A DNA stretch of 64,000 nucleotides from Paragonimus westermani (taxonomy: Eukaryota > Platyhelminthes > Trematoda > Plagiorchiida > Troglotrematidae), in NCBI GenBank assembly GCA_008508345.1, contig QNGE01003031.1, forward strand, positions 31,711 to 95,710, written 5' to 3'. The position numbers and the translations under genes are program-made. Shown one piece after another: positions 13,190 through 25,694 of the stretch. The first letter of the stretch is position 1. Each line of letters opens with the position of its first letter. The notes below the pieces were generated by a model. The model did no database searches, had not been told where the DNA came from, and saw only the letters and a program-made list of their open reading frames with translations.

Positions 13190-13714
13190 AAGTTTTTTTA
13201 ATTTTTATTCTCGAAGCTCTGAGTTCTGTCTTGGCAACAGTAACACTGCCTTCTGTTTGCTTAATAGTTCCTTGAAAGTTGTTTTCCGAAGAGTAAAGAA
13301 ATATCCACCTGAGTCCATTTTGAGCTTGGCGAAGACCCGGGATCACATTGTCTGAGACCGTTGCACTACGCTTGGCTATGCACGATACCATCAACGGGTT
13401 GAAGGAGAATGTGCTATTGGCTTGGCACGCCGCATCATAAGTCTCAACTTCAGGTGATTGGACATGGACTGGCATGTTCGTAGTTTCCGCTTGTTTACGG
13501 CGCTCAACCAAAATTTAATTCCGCATTCATTGGGCCGTTTGAACGTGCAACCAACTCGCATGTTTCCCAGTGGCGTTGCTTTTTCGCTTACCGTCTGAAA
13601 CCGACAGTCAATAACGTACATGTCACGTGACTTGTGCGACTTTTGAATACTTGACGTAGTGTGCAGATTAATCACCGTCATGATTCGTGAAATGTTCGGC
13701 ACCGATACAACCAA
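13190..13714 (-). pseudogene. Possible Ty3/gypsy gag zinc-knuckle and protease remnant
   Basis: Two overlapping minus-strand frames of 107 codons each (13714-13391 and 13511-13188) read like one frameshifted protein. The first contains a cysteine-spaced segment (DCRF then CTFKRP) that resembles the tandem zinc knuckles at the end of gypsy gag, with several cysteines and histidines lost. The second opens with a FNPLMVSC-like string. In gypsy elements the protease often begins in this way after the knuckles. The DTG catalytic motif itself is not visible. The order of pieces fits gag-protease, but the match is weak and could be chance. Confidence 0.3.
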
Positions 13715-14154
13715 GATAGACTTAGTGATTTATTTCCAGAAATACACTGCAGTCGTTGGAAACTTAATAATTGCAATGGTCTTGTAACATCTCAAACAAC
13801 CTTCCCTGAAACCGGCTGAAAGTTCATCATTGGCTAAATTTTTTTAGTTAGTACCACTATCACATTTCTAGTGTGGTCAAAACATGTTCATGATTTAGTT
13901 TAGTGAAATTTTCATGTCTGTCTAAACAAAACATCATTCCAACATGGTTCTTACTTAGAAAACTGTTCCAAGATTCTATGGGCAACACCGTTTTCTTAGT
14001 TTTCACGCATTACTAAGGATAAAATCTAACTTTTGTAAGCCTATGCAGTCACAGTCTATCACATGTCACTCCGGTCTGGTCGCATTTACAGAGATTTGTG
14101 ACTAGCCCTTGTCAGCCTCCTTGAAACTCGTCAATTGTACACATTCTCATCCAG
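13715..14154. other. No gene seen
   Basis: AT-rich anonymous sequence between the possible gag remnant and a copy of the tRNA-derived repeat. Confidence 0.45.
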
Positions 14155-14275
14155 CGGGAGATTTTAAACCTGGTCATCCATCTTCAAGGAACAACCATGT
14201 TGACAACTATGCCAGTTACCTGATGTTAAGCGAGACCGAAATGCCGTATCTAAACGCTTAGCTGTATCTGCTTTT
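14155..14275 (-). repeat. tRNA-derived SINE-like repeat, partial copy (5' half)
   Basis: The plus strand carries AACCATGTTGACAACTATGC and then a GAGACCGAAATGCCGTATCT block. These correspond to the tRNA-like head and the leader of copy 1. The tail half is missing. The leader region is conserved with copies 1 and 3, showing that it belongs to the repeat unit. Confidence 0.5.
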
Positions 14276-15154
14276 TGTAGGATAACACGGATGGGCTCGT
14301 CTGTTTAGGGCCCGGATACACAGCTCGTGACATAGTCAGAGAGTTCAGTTCTTTCAGGACCATTGGCAACGACGCCATCCTTTTCTCTCCGCTCACATCT
14401 TTCCTGCTGGTTGACGGGGTTCTTGACCAATAACATCCGTTGGAAAACCATAAGGTTCCGTCGCATGAATACAGCGCGTGCATAGGTGTGCAATTTGATG
14501 TGGAATGTTAATGACTATTTTATGCCCTCAGCGACATCCTGAATTGTATATGGTTCCGCTGTTTCAGTTCATAACGCTCACCTCTACCTTATTAAAGATG
14601 AATCGTTGCTTCGCTTGTCCTTGTCACTGTCATTCATGATACTACAACGTTTCGAGCAATACGTGTTCATATTCAGCAATCCAGCTTCCCGTTGTTAGTC
14701 GATAGAATAAGAGCAGCTAACGTTCGTACTCGCCAGTTTATTACTGACATCTAAAATATTTAATATCAGTCAAAACATTTCCTCAGTTCTGGATTAAGCG
14801 TGATTTACGAGACTGTGTACCAGCCTGTGTGTAGTTGGAAATGTGATACCATAAATTAGAATATAACAAGAAACTAGCACTTGCATTACTCACGAACTTT
14901 GACAGAGGCAAAACTCTGGCTTCGGTCTGGGATACGAAAATGGGTGGCTCAAAAGACTACCGGACTGCGAAGGCCGTGATAACTAGCGAGTAACGATTTA
15001 TCTGAAACAAACTCCTCCACCACTTATCGGTAAATAACATGTTGGTGAGCAATTCTAAGACATTCTGGGCCATCAAGCCAACAGGAAAGCCTTGATTGCG
15101 GAGTCATCAATTAGAATTAATGGAGTAGTTACTGTACCCCATTCCGGGAATATT
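14276..15154. other. No gene seen
   Basis: Two overlapping minus-strand frames (14250-14493) abut the repeat copy and have no recognisable domain. The rest is anonymous. Confidence 0.4.
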
Positions 15155-15395
15155 TTGCAACTTGCAGCTCACTCACAGCTGAATAGGACTGAGCGTTTAT
15201 ATATCATAACTGGACCGTAACTAATATGAAGCCAGTACCACAGTGGTCAACGTGGTAGCCTCAGGAGAGCATGAGTTGAGGTTTAGCTGTTTGTCGTGCT
15301 AGGAATGTCTGTTAATGAGCGCTAATAAGAGTGAAAGACGGATCTAGCGTCTTCTTTCAAAAAAGACTGATTGAAAAGCCTATCTGAACCCAATG
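15155..15395 (+). repeat. tRNA-derived SINE-like repeat, plus-strand near full-length copy
   Basis: This is the only plus-strand copy seen. In order it has a leader matching the reverse complement of 1672-1694 (gcaac-ttgca...ctcac), a TATATATCATAACTGG block, the tRNA-like head (ACAGTGGTCAACGTGGTAGC), a decayed B-box zone, the AATGAGCGCTAATAAGAGTG tail block and a terminal segment ending CTATCTGAA. It fixes the unit at roughly 240 bp. The minus-strand frame 15531-15322 overlaps its end and is not supported as a gene. Confidence 0.6.
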
Positions 15396-15539
15396 CAACA
15401 AGCAAAGGTGAGTAAGACTGAAGCCACATAAGTGCGTATTCACTATTTGACTGAGAAATCGCAAGCAGTTGCTCGCAGTTACCACCAGAAATTTTACGTT
15501 CAACTGTTTTCCTTTTCTTGTATTCCATCACTACTATAC

Positions 15540-15650
15540 AGATCTTGAGATCGAACCCATGATGAGTAAGTAAGCGCCAACTTACCAGACTACTATGGCT
15601 GGGGTCTGGACACTCGTCCGCTAGACCACTCGGTCACAGTCACCCACCTT
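15540..15650 (-). repeat. tRNA-Leu/Ser-like SINE head or tRNA pseudogene
   Basis: On the minus strand an A-box-like GACCGAGTGGTCTAG (15637-15621 region) is followed, about 60 bases later, by a B-box-like GGGTTCGATCT (15560-15548). GCCGAGTGGTC-type A-boxes are characteristic of tRNA-Leu and tRNA-Ser, which have long variable arms. The spacing is longer than in a normal tRNA and the acceptor stem does not pair convincingly, so I read it as a tRNA-derived repeat or pseudogene rather than a working tRNA. It sits 145 bp from the other tRNA-derived repeat but shares no sequence with it. Confidence 0.55.
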
Positions 15651-18600
15651 GCAACATTTATAGGAATTAATTCGCACACCTTCCCCTAACTCCGGCTACT
15701 GGATAAGTGTGTGGATCGCTACTATGTGTTCACCTAAGCTGACGCCGATTCGCTGATCGTGGAGACAAGTCCTTTGAATGCGTCCTGCTGGTGATGCGTA
15801 ACAAGACGGAAATCTCCGTTCGTCACTTCGCGGGTGATCACTGAAGCCAACTTTTTGAGAAAACTTCCACTCAGTTCTTTTTGGAGTAGTGGTGGGAAGT
15901 TGTTCGTTTGCAAGGTATCTACAAAAGGCTGCTGGATTTCAGCTTACGAGGAAAAACACGAAGCATCTAAGAACACAAAGTATAACACAACAGGACGGAT
16001 TCAAGTAACCAGTCAAAAATTTACACATTTCAATTTCCCGCAACCCGGACTGAGGTTCAAACAACAAACGCTACCGTTCAGCTTTCACGCTTGGCATAAC
16101 CTTGGTTTTGATTTTTAATCATGTTGATGTTGCATCGAAACCTGTCAGCGCGTTACACAGAACAAGTTATCGCCCAACTTCACATTCCTTGTTACACTTC
16201 AAACTATATTACTCACAGTTTCAGTATGTGAAAAATAGGCATCTTGTGAAGGTGTTTTAAAATCCACAAATGGGGATCGATGCAGTTGAAAGTTGTAGAC
16301 CCGTTTCACGCCAAATTCGGTTTAGAGTCGTGGCGCAGACCGAGGGTCACAGTGGTTTGGTTTGCGTTCCATGACATTTAACAAGCTCAGATGAGTTGAC
16401 ATGCGTACACTTTATCACACAAATGACCCACAAGGGTTATGATAAACTGATTGGTGTTTAGTATCTAAATGGTGCACCAGAGATAAAAGCAGTCGTGTCC
16501 GTAAAATATTTTTCAACAGTATGACACCTTTTTGGTAAGCACCTCGTCTGATTAAACAAACCCCAAAGAACCAATCATGAATCATTTGTTTGGGACTGAA
16601 ATTATCCTCATCACCTCAGCCACAGACATCATGGCGATTGTGTCAAATTACATCTATTTTAATTACGCACGAAATGCACGGCAGATGACTAAATTACACA
16701 AAAGGCATTGTTACACACCCCCAGCACCTCAGGTCGGCTGAAATTTCACCTACACCAAATACGGGATCCTAGTCTAAGTCTCGTTCAGCTGACCTTATTG
16801 GCATAAAAGTTGCACGTAATCAGGAGGTTAAGAACGCCAATGAATATACATACATGTAACGCAAAATTGGCAGCAGCAGTTATGATTAACCAGTTGTGAT
16901 AGTGGGAGTATACGGGACATGACGGACGAATGGGTTGAAGTGAGAGTAGCCCTTAACTTGTAATTTGTTTGCTAGATAAAGCTGTACAAGTCATGAATTC
17001 GGATATGTTTGTCGTAGGACTGCGTATTGTTTAGTTAGTGTGGCGGCGTCAAGGCAGGATGTGTTGTTCAGCTTGCTGCGCGGCAGTGAATGGTTATTCC
17101 TCTTGATTCATCGCGTAGAGGTGTGTGACAAAACCTGAGTAGCTGTGGCATTGTACGTGGCCAAGAGCCATGCCAAATCGTGAAAAAGGTATTGTTGCAC
17201 CGACATTAAAGCTGTTGACAGAATTAGAGCCGCTGGTTATGTCAGACATTCCTTGCCAGGCACTTCTTCGAGCGGCCCCTTCCAGGCGTTGTGCCTGGCG
17301 GTCCCAGTCAGCGTTGTAATAGACTTTGTACTGGACCGTACTGAACACTGATTGAATAAACATGGCTGTTTTTTTATAATTCACCTCCGCTTTTGAAATG
17401 TCAAAGCAGGTCACATATTGGATACGACGGTAGAAAGGTAATTGGCCTGATTACACACATGGCAACTTCAAAAGAGTAATTAAGGAATGTGTGCAGACGA
17501 ACGTCTTGGAGGTTTGACGGATTTTTCATGGTGTTTCAGCCCATTGAACAGCAACTGTGAATTTGAATGAGGTCGGTCGAACTACTACAACTTACAAAAT
17601 GACCATGGTTCCGTCTCGTTTTGTTTCTTGAGTCAGTTGATCAAGGTACGTCCTGATCGGTTTAGTCTAGGTTGTGTGAACACACCAGTTTCAGTCCTTG
17701 CAACATCTTCAATCGTGCGACAAAATTTCTCACATAATAATTCTCAATTTTTCTCACTCACTAAGCACAGTCATTGTATTTCTTTCTCACGAGGCTGTCA
17801 GGTATTTATACTTTCATCCACACAGACTTCTGTCTATTGGACATCAAGTCCCCCTTAATTGACCCCTTTACTTCAAAATAAACGAAATGATATTAGTGAA
17901 GTCAAAACACGTTTACTTACACAGATTCCAGTTTTATAGTTTGTAATGAGGTCACCTTCGACGTTCTCAAAAACCAACCTCCCTGTGGAGTAAGAGTTAA
18001 CGCTTTAGTGCCGTCGTACACAACGATGTTGCTTATTGAAGGTAAATGTACTACAAACCTCTGACACCAAATTTAGTGCGTTCGCGTAGATGTCGCAACT
18101 TTACCGGTTACCTTAACAAGAAACCTACACCCTCTCCATTGTTGTGGTCTATCTACTCTGTAACAAAAATGTTCCAGCCGTTATCCTTAGGAATGCCATA
18201 CAGTCATTACAATATTTGTTTGAATTTTCAAAGCACATGGACGTTCCTGTGGTCATTCGTCTGTTCTAGTACACTATGTACGGTTGTGTTAGCGGTTCTC
18301 TCATTTTCGTCTCAGAGTTCTGACTAGTGTTCGTTGAAGTCTGCTTTTTGTACGTTAAGTAAACCATGAGTAACATCTGGTTGGATATTCACCCATCTTC
18401 CGTTGAGACTTCGGAACCGCGTTAGCATAAAACTCAGGAGTCTTAGGTATAAGTGTCACCAATCTAACAAACAGTGATTACGATAATTTCCCTCTGTTTT
18501 TTGCAACATTTCTCTTTATGTATTTCCACACATTTACGTATACTGCTTCCAATTCATCGAATATGTACGTACACCATTTGTTTCTAAATCTACTGCATAA

Positions 18601-20337
18601 CTGAAAATCTATCTATTAGACAATGTAAATCACAGTGTCTTCTCTGGTTGAGGGAGGTCAGGATGGACCTCAAATGTGAGATCGAAACGATTAGGTTAAA
18701 GCTTTCTTATTGATCAGGACAAACTGAGAGATTTGAACTCTTTCATACTTCTTGTCATGGTCACATACGTAAAAGTGTTGATCACATATACAATTATCGC
18801 ATAACAGCAAGACCAGCAGATAAGCATACAGTTGCTCAAACATTAACACAGTCCGCTCCGCGACACTTGTATTGATTGCGACAGAACTGTTGTGTCTGTT
18901 GTCGTGCACTGCTTACATACGATCGATTGGTTTAAGTGCACGCCAGACAAGCTGTGAGACGAAATTTTATTAAGCCACAAGTTTTGTGCTGGTGTCTTGT
19001 TGATTAGCTGAATCAAGGTAACTATGTGATTCCTCATAAAAAAAGTACTTGTCTGACTGCAGAACGGATTGTTTTTTGAATTAAATTGGGTGGCTAACTT
19101 TTCAGCAATCTCTTGGTAACTTTGGTTTTCTGGGAATCTTTTGAGCTGTGAGTTATTCTTCAGTTCCTACCATTTCCGTTTTTTTCTGGATTGAATTTTT
19201 TGATACCACTTCAATACGGAATATCAGTTTTGAAGAAAATGACACAGAAAGTACGATATCTCGTCTAGTCATTTCGTTCCTGTCTAAATCATGTGATGCC
19301 CATTACTTGGCTACTCTATAAAGTGATCACTTCAGTTTTGTAGATCAGTCTGAATATCATTCTAACAGCTTTATTTGTACAATGCGATACCGTTAACATA
19401 CGCATCATCTATGTGCTATATCTCAAAGCTGACTATTTTGGAACTACCAAGAAACTGTTTAGATGATTAGAAGAGCGATTTAGGTCCAGTATTCTGAGTT
19501 AATGAAGCAAAATATGGATGCAGTATATCATTTCAGACAATTCTGGAATGGAAAGACTGGGGCAAATGGCTGTGTTATTCACCAGAGATATAAATTTCAC
19601 ATCTGTCAGGGTAGAAAGTATGGCGGTGGCTTTTTCGTTTCGTGATATATATATTTAGTCACTTTGATGTTAACGGATATCATCAAAGAATTATCCCTTC
19701 ACTGTATGTAAATCAAGTTCAACACTTCAAACGAATCGGTTACCATAGAGTTCGTTCCTGGTGTGGTTACTTTGACGGTTGCAGGATTCATGTTATCTGC
19801 TAATCGAAGAAAGTCAAAAGTGCTGTTCTCCAAAAGTGTCCAAAACGAAAGGTCTCACGACAATGGACAAGTTCAGTTTCAGTTAGGTTTCACAGGTTAT
19901 TTACAGACAAGAAACGGTATGATTCTAAACAGACCCTACTGGTTACAGAGTTAAGACCTCTGGGTTGATTAAGTCAGACACACCGATGGTTCAGTTGTTT
20001 TGATGACGCACGCCGTTAAACAATTTCATTCGTGCAACCGTTTATAGTTCAACCATTCAAAGCAGCTTCTTGAGTAACCACAACTGGTAGTCCGTAACGA
20101 AAGCTGCCTACTCGATTTTCGTAATTTTTAGTTTATGACAATAAACGGATAGTATGAACAACCAAAACCACCGTTAAACATGTGTACAAGTGGTCATACC
20201 TCTTGATGACGCTAAGCTGCACAACACCTGAAATCGACCGATTTCACTAAGTGATATTCGCACAAACAGGCTTCCTAAAAGAGCCTATGCAAAAGGTATT
20301 CTAATTTTACGCAGTTCATCCATTGCTGTTGTTTGGT
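15651..20337. other. No gene recognised in 4.7 kb
   Basis: Mostly anonymous. The most protein-like frame is 17414-17094 on the minus strand (106 codons, varied composition, tryptophan- and glycine-containing), but I do not recognise it and no flanking exon signals stand out. Confidence 0.4.
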
Positions 20338-20690
20338 TGTGAGACAGTAACACGGATGGCGCAAGAGTTGTTTTTTCGGTAAACTAGTACATGGGTTGTA
20401 CGCTTCAAAATGACTACGAACAAGAACACTCATCTGTGCACGACACTGGTCTCAGAACGTCACAGTTGCCACGGACGCCAATGCGCAGTTCCTTCGTGCA
20501 CCAAGAAACATTCCATGTTACGCTGCATTTCAGTGCTACTGCTCGTATTTCCCGATGTCAAAATCCGTGCTCCTGCTTCACTAATGAATAGTAGTGGTGT
20601 GAGCAGTATAAAACGATCACTCTTCCTCACTGCAATTCATATTGCTAAATGTCATGGCATTCACCGGACTCTGTTGTTCAGTGCAAACCT
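20338..20690 (-). mobile_element. LTR, family B (Ty3/gypsy-like), minus strand
   Basis: The plus-strand sequence aligns over more than 300 bp with the reverse complement of the LTR at 53986-54365. Shared blocks include ATGACTACGAACAAGAACAC, a GTCACAGTTGCCAC block also present near 50.2 kb, and GTAGTGGTGTGAGCAGTATA. On the minus strand its 3' end reads ...GTCTCACA, in line with the TTCACA ends of the other copies; sequence beyond it differs. No gag or pol was seen directly next to it, so it is probably a solo or fragmentary LTR. The 5' end is approximate. Frames across 20391-20703 are not genes. Confidence 0.7.
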
Positions 20691-21485
20691 TTCCACATAC
20701 TGAGGACCATATTTAACGGTATATATACGTCAAACTGCAATTCGATACAAATAACCAACTGACATACCGAGTGCCTTTGACTGTGCATTTTCCAAGCACA
20801 CTCTGGATCAAGCATTTCTTAAGACATGAGCCGAAACTGATTCTGATATACTTGAATAAATTGTGCGCCACGTGGTGATGATTAGATCGTTCAGTTGTTA
20901 ATAGCACAGCGTTGTTAGGATGAGCTGGTATTTTCTCATTCCAACATACCGTTTAACACGGCTAGCCTGTATCAAGGCAAACCATAAACCGAATGGTTAC
21001 ACGCGTGATACATGTCAGAAGAAAATTATTTCGATTTTGTGTCTGTTCTGTGTATTTGTGGTTGTCAACTTATCTGTTAATCATCGAGTTCGGACACTGT
21101 GTGTGATAATGAGGTCACTCGTGGAACTGACTAGTACAACGTGTCCGGTTTCGCCAGTCTCATTTAGTATCAAGCTATCAAATAACATTCAGGGGTGTGG
21201 TCAAGCCTATCCTAACGAATAAGGGTTGACAGCAGCACTGTGGTTAATACAGTCGAGGTGTATGCTGATTGCGTGGGCTTGTGAATTCATTCACCCATTG
21301 TAAGACTGGAACCTCAATAGCAGGATCCGGAAGTTGTTATAGTCGATTTTGTGATCGTCAACTAACACACACCGCGGTGGTTGAAACAAGTTCCAGTTTG
21401 CTTAAGTTTAATGCGTCTCTGGGCGGTAATTCTCCGTGTCTTCAATGTTCGACACTTGTAATTTCAAGCTGACTACCACACAAAT
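20691..21485. other. No gene seen
   Basis: A plus-strand frame at 20920-21222 (100 codons) has a hydrophobic middle but no recognisable family; I regard it as chance. Confidence 0.4.
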
Positions 21486-21717
21486 TTGATCGCAGCCTTC
21501 GCATTTAGATAGACTTTACAGTCAGCCTCTTTAAAAAAAACACTGGACTCGAGTTTCACTCTCATTAGAGCTCGTCAGTAGTGCATATCCTTGCCACGGC
21601 CATTCCAATCATGAGGCAACCGTGTTGACCACTGCGCCATCGACCTCACATTAGGCACGACCGAATTATCAAATCGGAACGCTCATCCACTCTCGCTTGT
21701 GAGCAATTGCTTGGATG
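21486..21717 (-). repeat. tRNA-derived SINE-like repeat, copy 3
   Basis: On the minus strand the A-box is a perfect TGGCGCAGTGG. The B-box segment is deleted relative to the 43.6-kb copy. The tail (plus strand TTCGCATTTAGATAGACTTT, then an A-rich stretch, then GAGCTCGTCAGTAGTGCATA) is well preserved. The leader (CGACCGAATTATCAAATCGG) extends the match past the tRNA-like head. Confidence 0.7.
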
Positions 21718-24104
21718 TCTGGCCATTGTGTTCAGCTGGGTATTGTGAAGAATTTTACTTCTAGACACGGTTAGTGTGTTAGTTTGGTAGTACTGAGATT
21801 ACTGCTTTCATCAGATGAAGTCGTAACGTGTAGTCAGGGAGAAAGAATGTTCCAATTTTTTATTCCGTTATGGCTTTTGGCTCGATAGGTTATCCGATCA
21901 AAACAGATCAATCGCCCTGTTTGATAGTGTCACACAGTGAAAGAGTTTTCACACTTATCTCTTAGCAATGCGACCAGACGGATCAGTTCTTGTTCATAAC
22001 TGGCACTCTGCACTGTCTGTGGGTGGAGAAACAACCGCATGATTGGCGCATTGTGGGTTTGCTGAGTTAAAATTTGGATACTGCTTACAGTTTGTTGATT
22101 TGTGATGGGTGCTAACACTGTGATTGTGTTTACTCAAGGTCAGCCGATAATATAGAAAGTGTATGGTTCTGTGCTCTTTTTCTGATTCCATTGTGAACAT
22201 TTTGTGAGCTTGACAAACTCGTAGACAAACAATCTGAAATGCACAGTCACAAGATCGAAGCGGTTCCCTACTAATGTCTTGCGTGAACATTTGATAAAAA
22301 ATTGCTGTGGCAGAGGTTAGCCATGGTAACCGGAAAACACAAAATTGAAAGTAACTTTTTCCCAAATACTACTGCGCTATTGCCTACCCGAATAACAGAT
22401 AAACGATTTTATTACTGCCTTCAATCTTACAAAAATCGTACATCAGGTTGAATAATAGAGTTACATGGTAGAGTACATGAACCGACGAGACCTGTGGCAT
22501 CGGTGTGGTTTCCTCCTCTTATGAAAGGGCAGAGTACACAAAGCCTAAGTACTCGCACAACTGTAAGTCTGTTAAACTTTGTCCGTCTATCTTCGATCAC
22601 CGGTGTCTTCGTAGCATTGCGCACACGTGGTGAAAGTACATCCTATGCGAGGACATGGTTCACCGAATGTTCTTTCTAGGCAAGTCTAGTAGTGTAGAAT
22701 CCCGTGAAACTCACTATGCAGATTTTGCAGGGTCGGACATATTTGGAAAATTCTGACATATCGCTTGCTTCGGCGAACACTTTTGTATGAACTGGAGTAG
22801 GCCAGACGCACAAGTCAAGTAGTCAGTGTATGACTGGATTTGAGGTGACAATATAACTAACCTTAAAGCTTAGTTCCGTAAGACTTTACAAGCTCCTTCC
22901 CTATGGCCCATTGATGATAATCACCGTAGGTTGAGTATTGTGTCAAAAATAATTTTAAAAAAATCTAAATTGTTCATGCTTCCGTTGTCCACTTCAACCT
23001 TGTGTTTGCTGTTGTCTATGTTATTTCGTTTTGTTATACAAAGCTTAAGCCAACCACACCATAATAGGTTTGGTAAAATTATTCAATCGACGATAGATAA
23101 TTGACCGTCATACCCTCATAAAAAATAGCTTTCAACTGTGGCAACCGATTGCTCCTTTCTCCGGTTCCTTCTTGTTGCAGATATTCCAAGAAATTTTCAT
23201 CAGCATTCGTTAAGGTTAAGTGTATCAGTATATCAGCTGAGTTTTGATAAACTACAAGCTATGATCGGTGATCATACAATGTTAACGTATGTACCTCGTA
23301 TGAATGTTTTCGAACTTGAAGCTCCTTTGCCAACCTTTTGGTGAATAGCAGTCTCTATCTAGCAATCATTTTAAAAAATGCGTTATTGGCTACAGTCTAC
23401 TTGCCTCCGGTCGAAATTTGTGTAAAAACTAAAGTCATCTTCTCGTCTGCTCCAGGAGAATGACGCCTGAAAAATAGATTGGTTTCAGGTCAGCAAATCT
23501 CATTAAAGTGTAACTTCACATCCGGTTGATGCAGTGGATCCGAAGGGTTGCGTAAGTCCCTAATTTCCGATGAGTATTGTACAAATTTCCCGTTGTCCGC
23601 GTCATCCACATTGCGATTTTCTCGTACTATGTTAACTTGTGCATCCGTTGTTGTGTTGCTGGTGCTCCACAACAGTTCGTGTAAATATATATCCCGCATG
23701 TGCTAGTTAATGTCTATCGTCCAGTACAGTAGGATATATAAGCATTTTCCAAATGTTTAGATACAAGTGGTTGTACACTGGGAAGTTATCAAACAACAGA
23801 ACCAGTCTGTTATGTCTAGTAACATTAACACGCAGTGCCACATTTAGGGGTTATATTAAAGAAAGAAGTTAACTTCGATTCGCAAGATTCTTGCTTTTAT
23901 TTAAAACATTTAGACTATTCTGTCCGTATACGTCGTTAATGAGCTCACTAATGGCTCACTACTGAGCAACTACGAAGATTTTCATGTACAGGAAGTATTT
24001 ACTTTTTATAATCCGTCTGGTGAGGGGTAGAGAGCAAAACTGAAGCGTCTGGTCATGGACCAGACAGGTATCTGCCACAGAACCTGTGGATGTCGTTGAC
24101 GAAC
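21718..24104. other. No gene recognised
   Basis: The minus-strand frame 22365-21994 (123 codons) overlaps this block's start. It is rich in Cys and His but matches no domain I can name. The remainder is anonymous. Confidence 0.4.
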
Positions 24105-25693
24105 CGTTACAACCAGCGCAAAAGTTTAAGAAAATCGGGTGGTATTGTCTGCGTTATTGTCTGACTGAAAATAGTCAACAAATGAGCCATGTGCTTTAAA
24201 CTAGTCACGGGGGCGTCACCTTTCTTTATGCATGAGAGTGATAAGTAGGTTGGTTCATCTTTCCACACCCGCAAAAAGACGAATTGAGCGAATCAGGTTA
24301 ACAAAGCTCTTTTGATATTCACAGAAAGCCATACACACTGTCCACACCTTCAGATCACCTTCGTTAGGATGATGTTAACAAGCTGCTGCAGTCAGTAGTA
24401 GTGGGCAAATTATTGTGATATTGGGTGCAACCGATGTTCAGGTTGACAGTTGTATACAGGGTAACATGATTAGCCACGAAAGAGATGAATGCCTGCAAAC
24501 ACACCTGTCACAGTATCTTTGTCTTGCACCCGGCGGTTTGTAGAACAACTCAACCGGATCAGGCGACTATCAACTATTGGCATCCAATATGTAGTTCATT
24601 TCTCACTAAAAACTTACATAACAGATAATTACGTATGAACAACCTTGGTTGGTTTTATTGTATTGAAATACAAGATGGAGTAGCTATAGCGTCCCCGCTA
24701 GGCCCGTTACTGGCAGACGTATCTATGGCCATAGTGAGTTAATCATTTACGGCCCGCAATTTCCGAATTTCCGTTCTACAGATGCTACGTGAATGACAAT
24801 CGGTGTGATCAAACACTCCACTGATGCGCAAGGTCCAAATATCCGTTCACACGAAAAAGACGTGGATTGGGTAGTGCACTAACTTCCTAAGCCTCGCTCC
24901 ACTAAAGCAAAGGCGAAATGTGATTGGGTAACCGGTAGAACAAGGAGGTTATGCACGACAGACACCACAGACAACGAATTGTAACGAAATCGAGAGATGT
25001 TGAGCCAGAATGGATATCCAGACAGATTTATAGAAAAGAATATGAAATGTGAAGATGCTCAGTCAGCGACAGAAACGGCACTGAAAAGTCCATTTCTATC
25101 AGCCTGACATTTAAAAAAGATGCATCTAGTGAACTGATCAGTCGCAGGCTGACAAATGCATTGATCAAGACCTACAGTGCTGCACGAATGATCACCTCAG
25201 TTAAGAGCCAACCTGTATGAATGTCATATCTCGCCTGCTGTTGCCAAACCGGTAACGTCGGGGAAACAATTCGGCGGCTAGTAGACAAGATCAGTGAGCA
25301 CCTCCCTAAGTGGCTACGTAATGGCATGACGAAACCAATCTCAAGTGCTATCGGGTCGCATCGGATCGACACGGACCATCAAATCAAAATTATTTAGAGT
25401 CCCACGTCCAGTTCCGAATTGTCAAGGCGAGACTGTTATCGATGGCCGAGGCAATCGCCATCAAACTGTACGACCCCCAACTGTGCGTTCAAAAGAAATT
25501 CACACAGGACCTGCACCTCCCGTGTCCAGCCATGTATGAAGCGTCTGAAACTCAGTTGTCCATTAACTCGACTAACACGCTACCACACATCGGTCACATG
25601 ACTCACGCGAACACAGCCCACAAACAAATCCACCACCACCCGGCAGATAGTCACGCACACTTCCAATGTCTATTATTACCATTGCGATGAAGT
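24105..25693. repeat. 1.59-kb direct duplication, copy 1
   Basis: Copy 1 is almost identical to 25695-27284. By eye I find four substitutions and one single-base indel. A lone N separates the copies. A perfect-length tandem copy joined by one ambiguous base is the signature of two contigs carrying the same locus placed end to end; allelic haplotypes would explain the small divergence. A true recent tandem duplication is the alternative. Confidence 0.95.
24460..25535 (+). pseudogene. Penelope-like element fragment (RT and GIY-YIG), copy 1
   Basis: About 24663 begins IQDGVAIASPLGPLLADV, matching the conserved palm segment of Penelope-like reverse transcriptases (DGVAMGSPLGPLLAN type). A YVND motif follows at about 24780-24795, corresponding to the YVDD catalytic box with one Asp replaced. 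Degraded thumb sequence follows (about 24860-25190). Then comes a GIY-YIG endonuclease remnant (about 25225-25370) containing CQTGNVGETIRRLVDKISEH, and a C-terminal AEAIAIKLYDPQLCVQ segment (25442-25530). A one-base deletion in an A run near 25085 breaks the thumb frame, which is open in copy 2. Several stops and frame changes make it non-functional. Confidence 0.75.
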
Positions 25694-25694
25694 N
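25694..25694. other. Single-N scaffold join
   Basis: One ambiguous base lies exactly at the junction of the two 1.59-kb copies. It most likely marks a contig boundary of unknown gap size. Confidence 0.85.

Noticed and set aside
15322..15531. Minus-strand 69-codon frame
   Set aside because: Its 3' part lies in the tail of the plus-strand tRNA-derived repeat; no independent support.
15540..15650. Functional tRNA-Leu or tRNA-Ser gene
   Set aside because: A- and B-box-like sequences are present but the spacing and acceptor stem do not fit a folded tRNA.
25172..25690. Short frames repeated identically in both 1.59-kb copies (also 26763-27281)
   Set aside because: Their conservation only reflects the duplication. 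The coding signal is the Penelope-like protein; just one plus-strand frame (from 25442 and 27033) carries its C-terminal segment.
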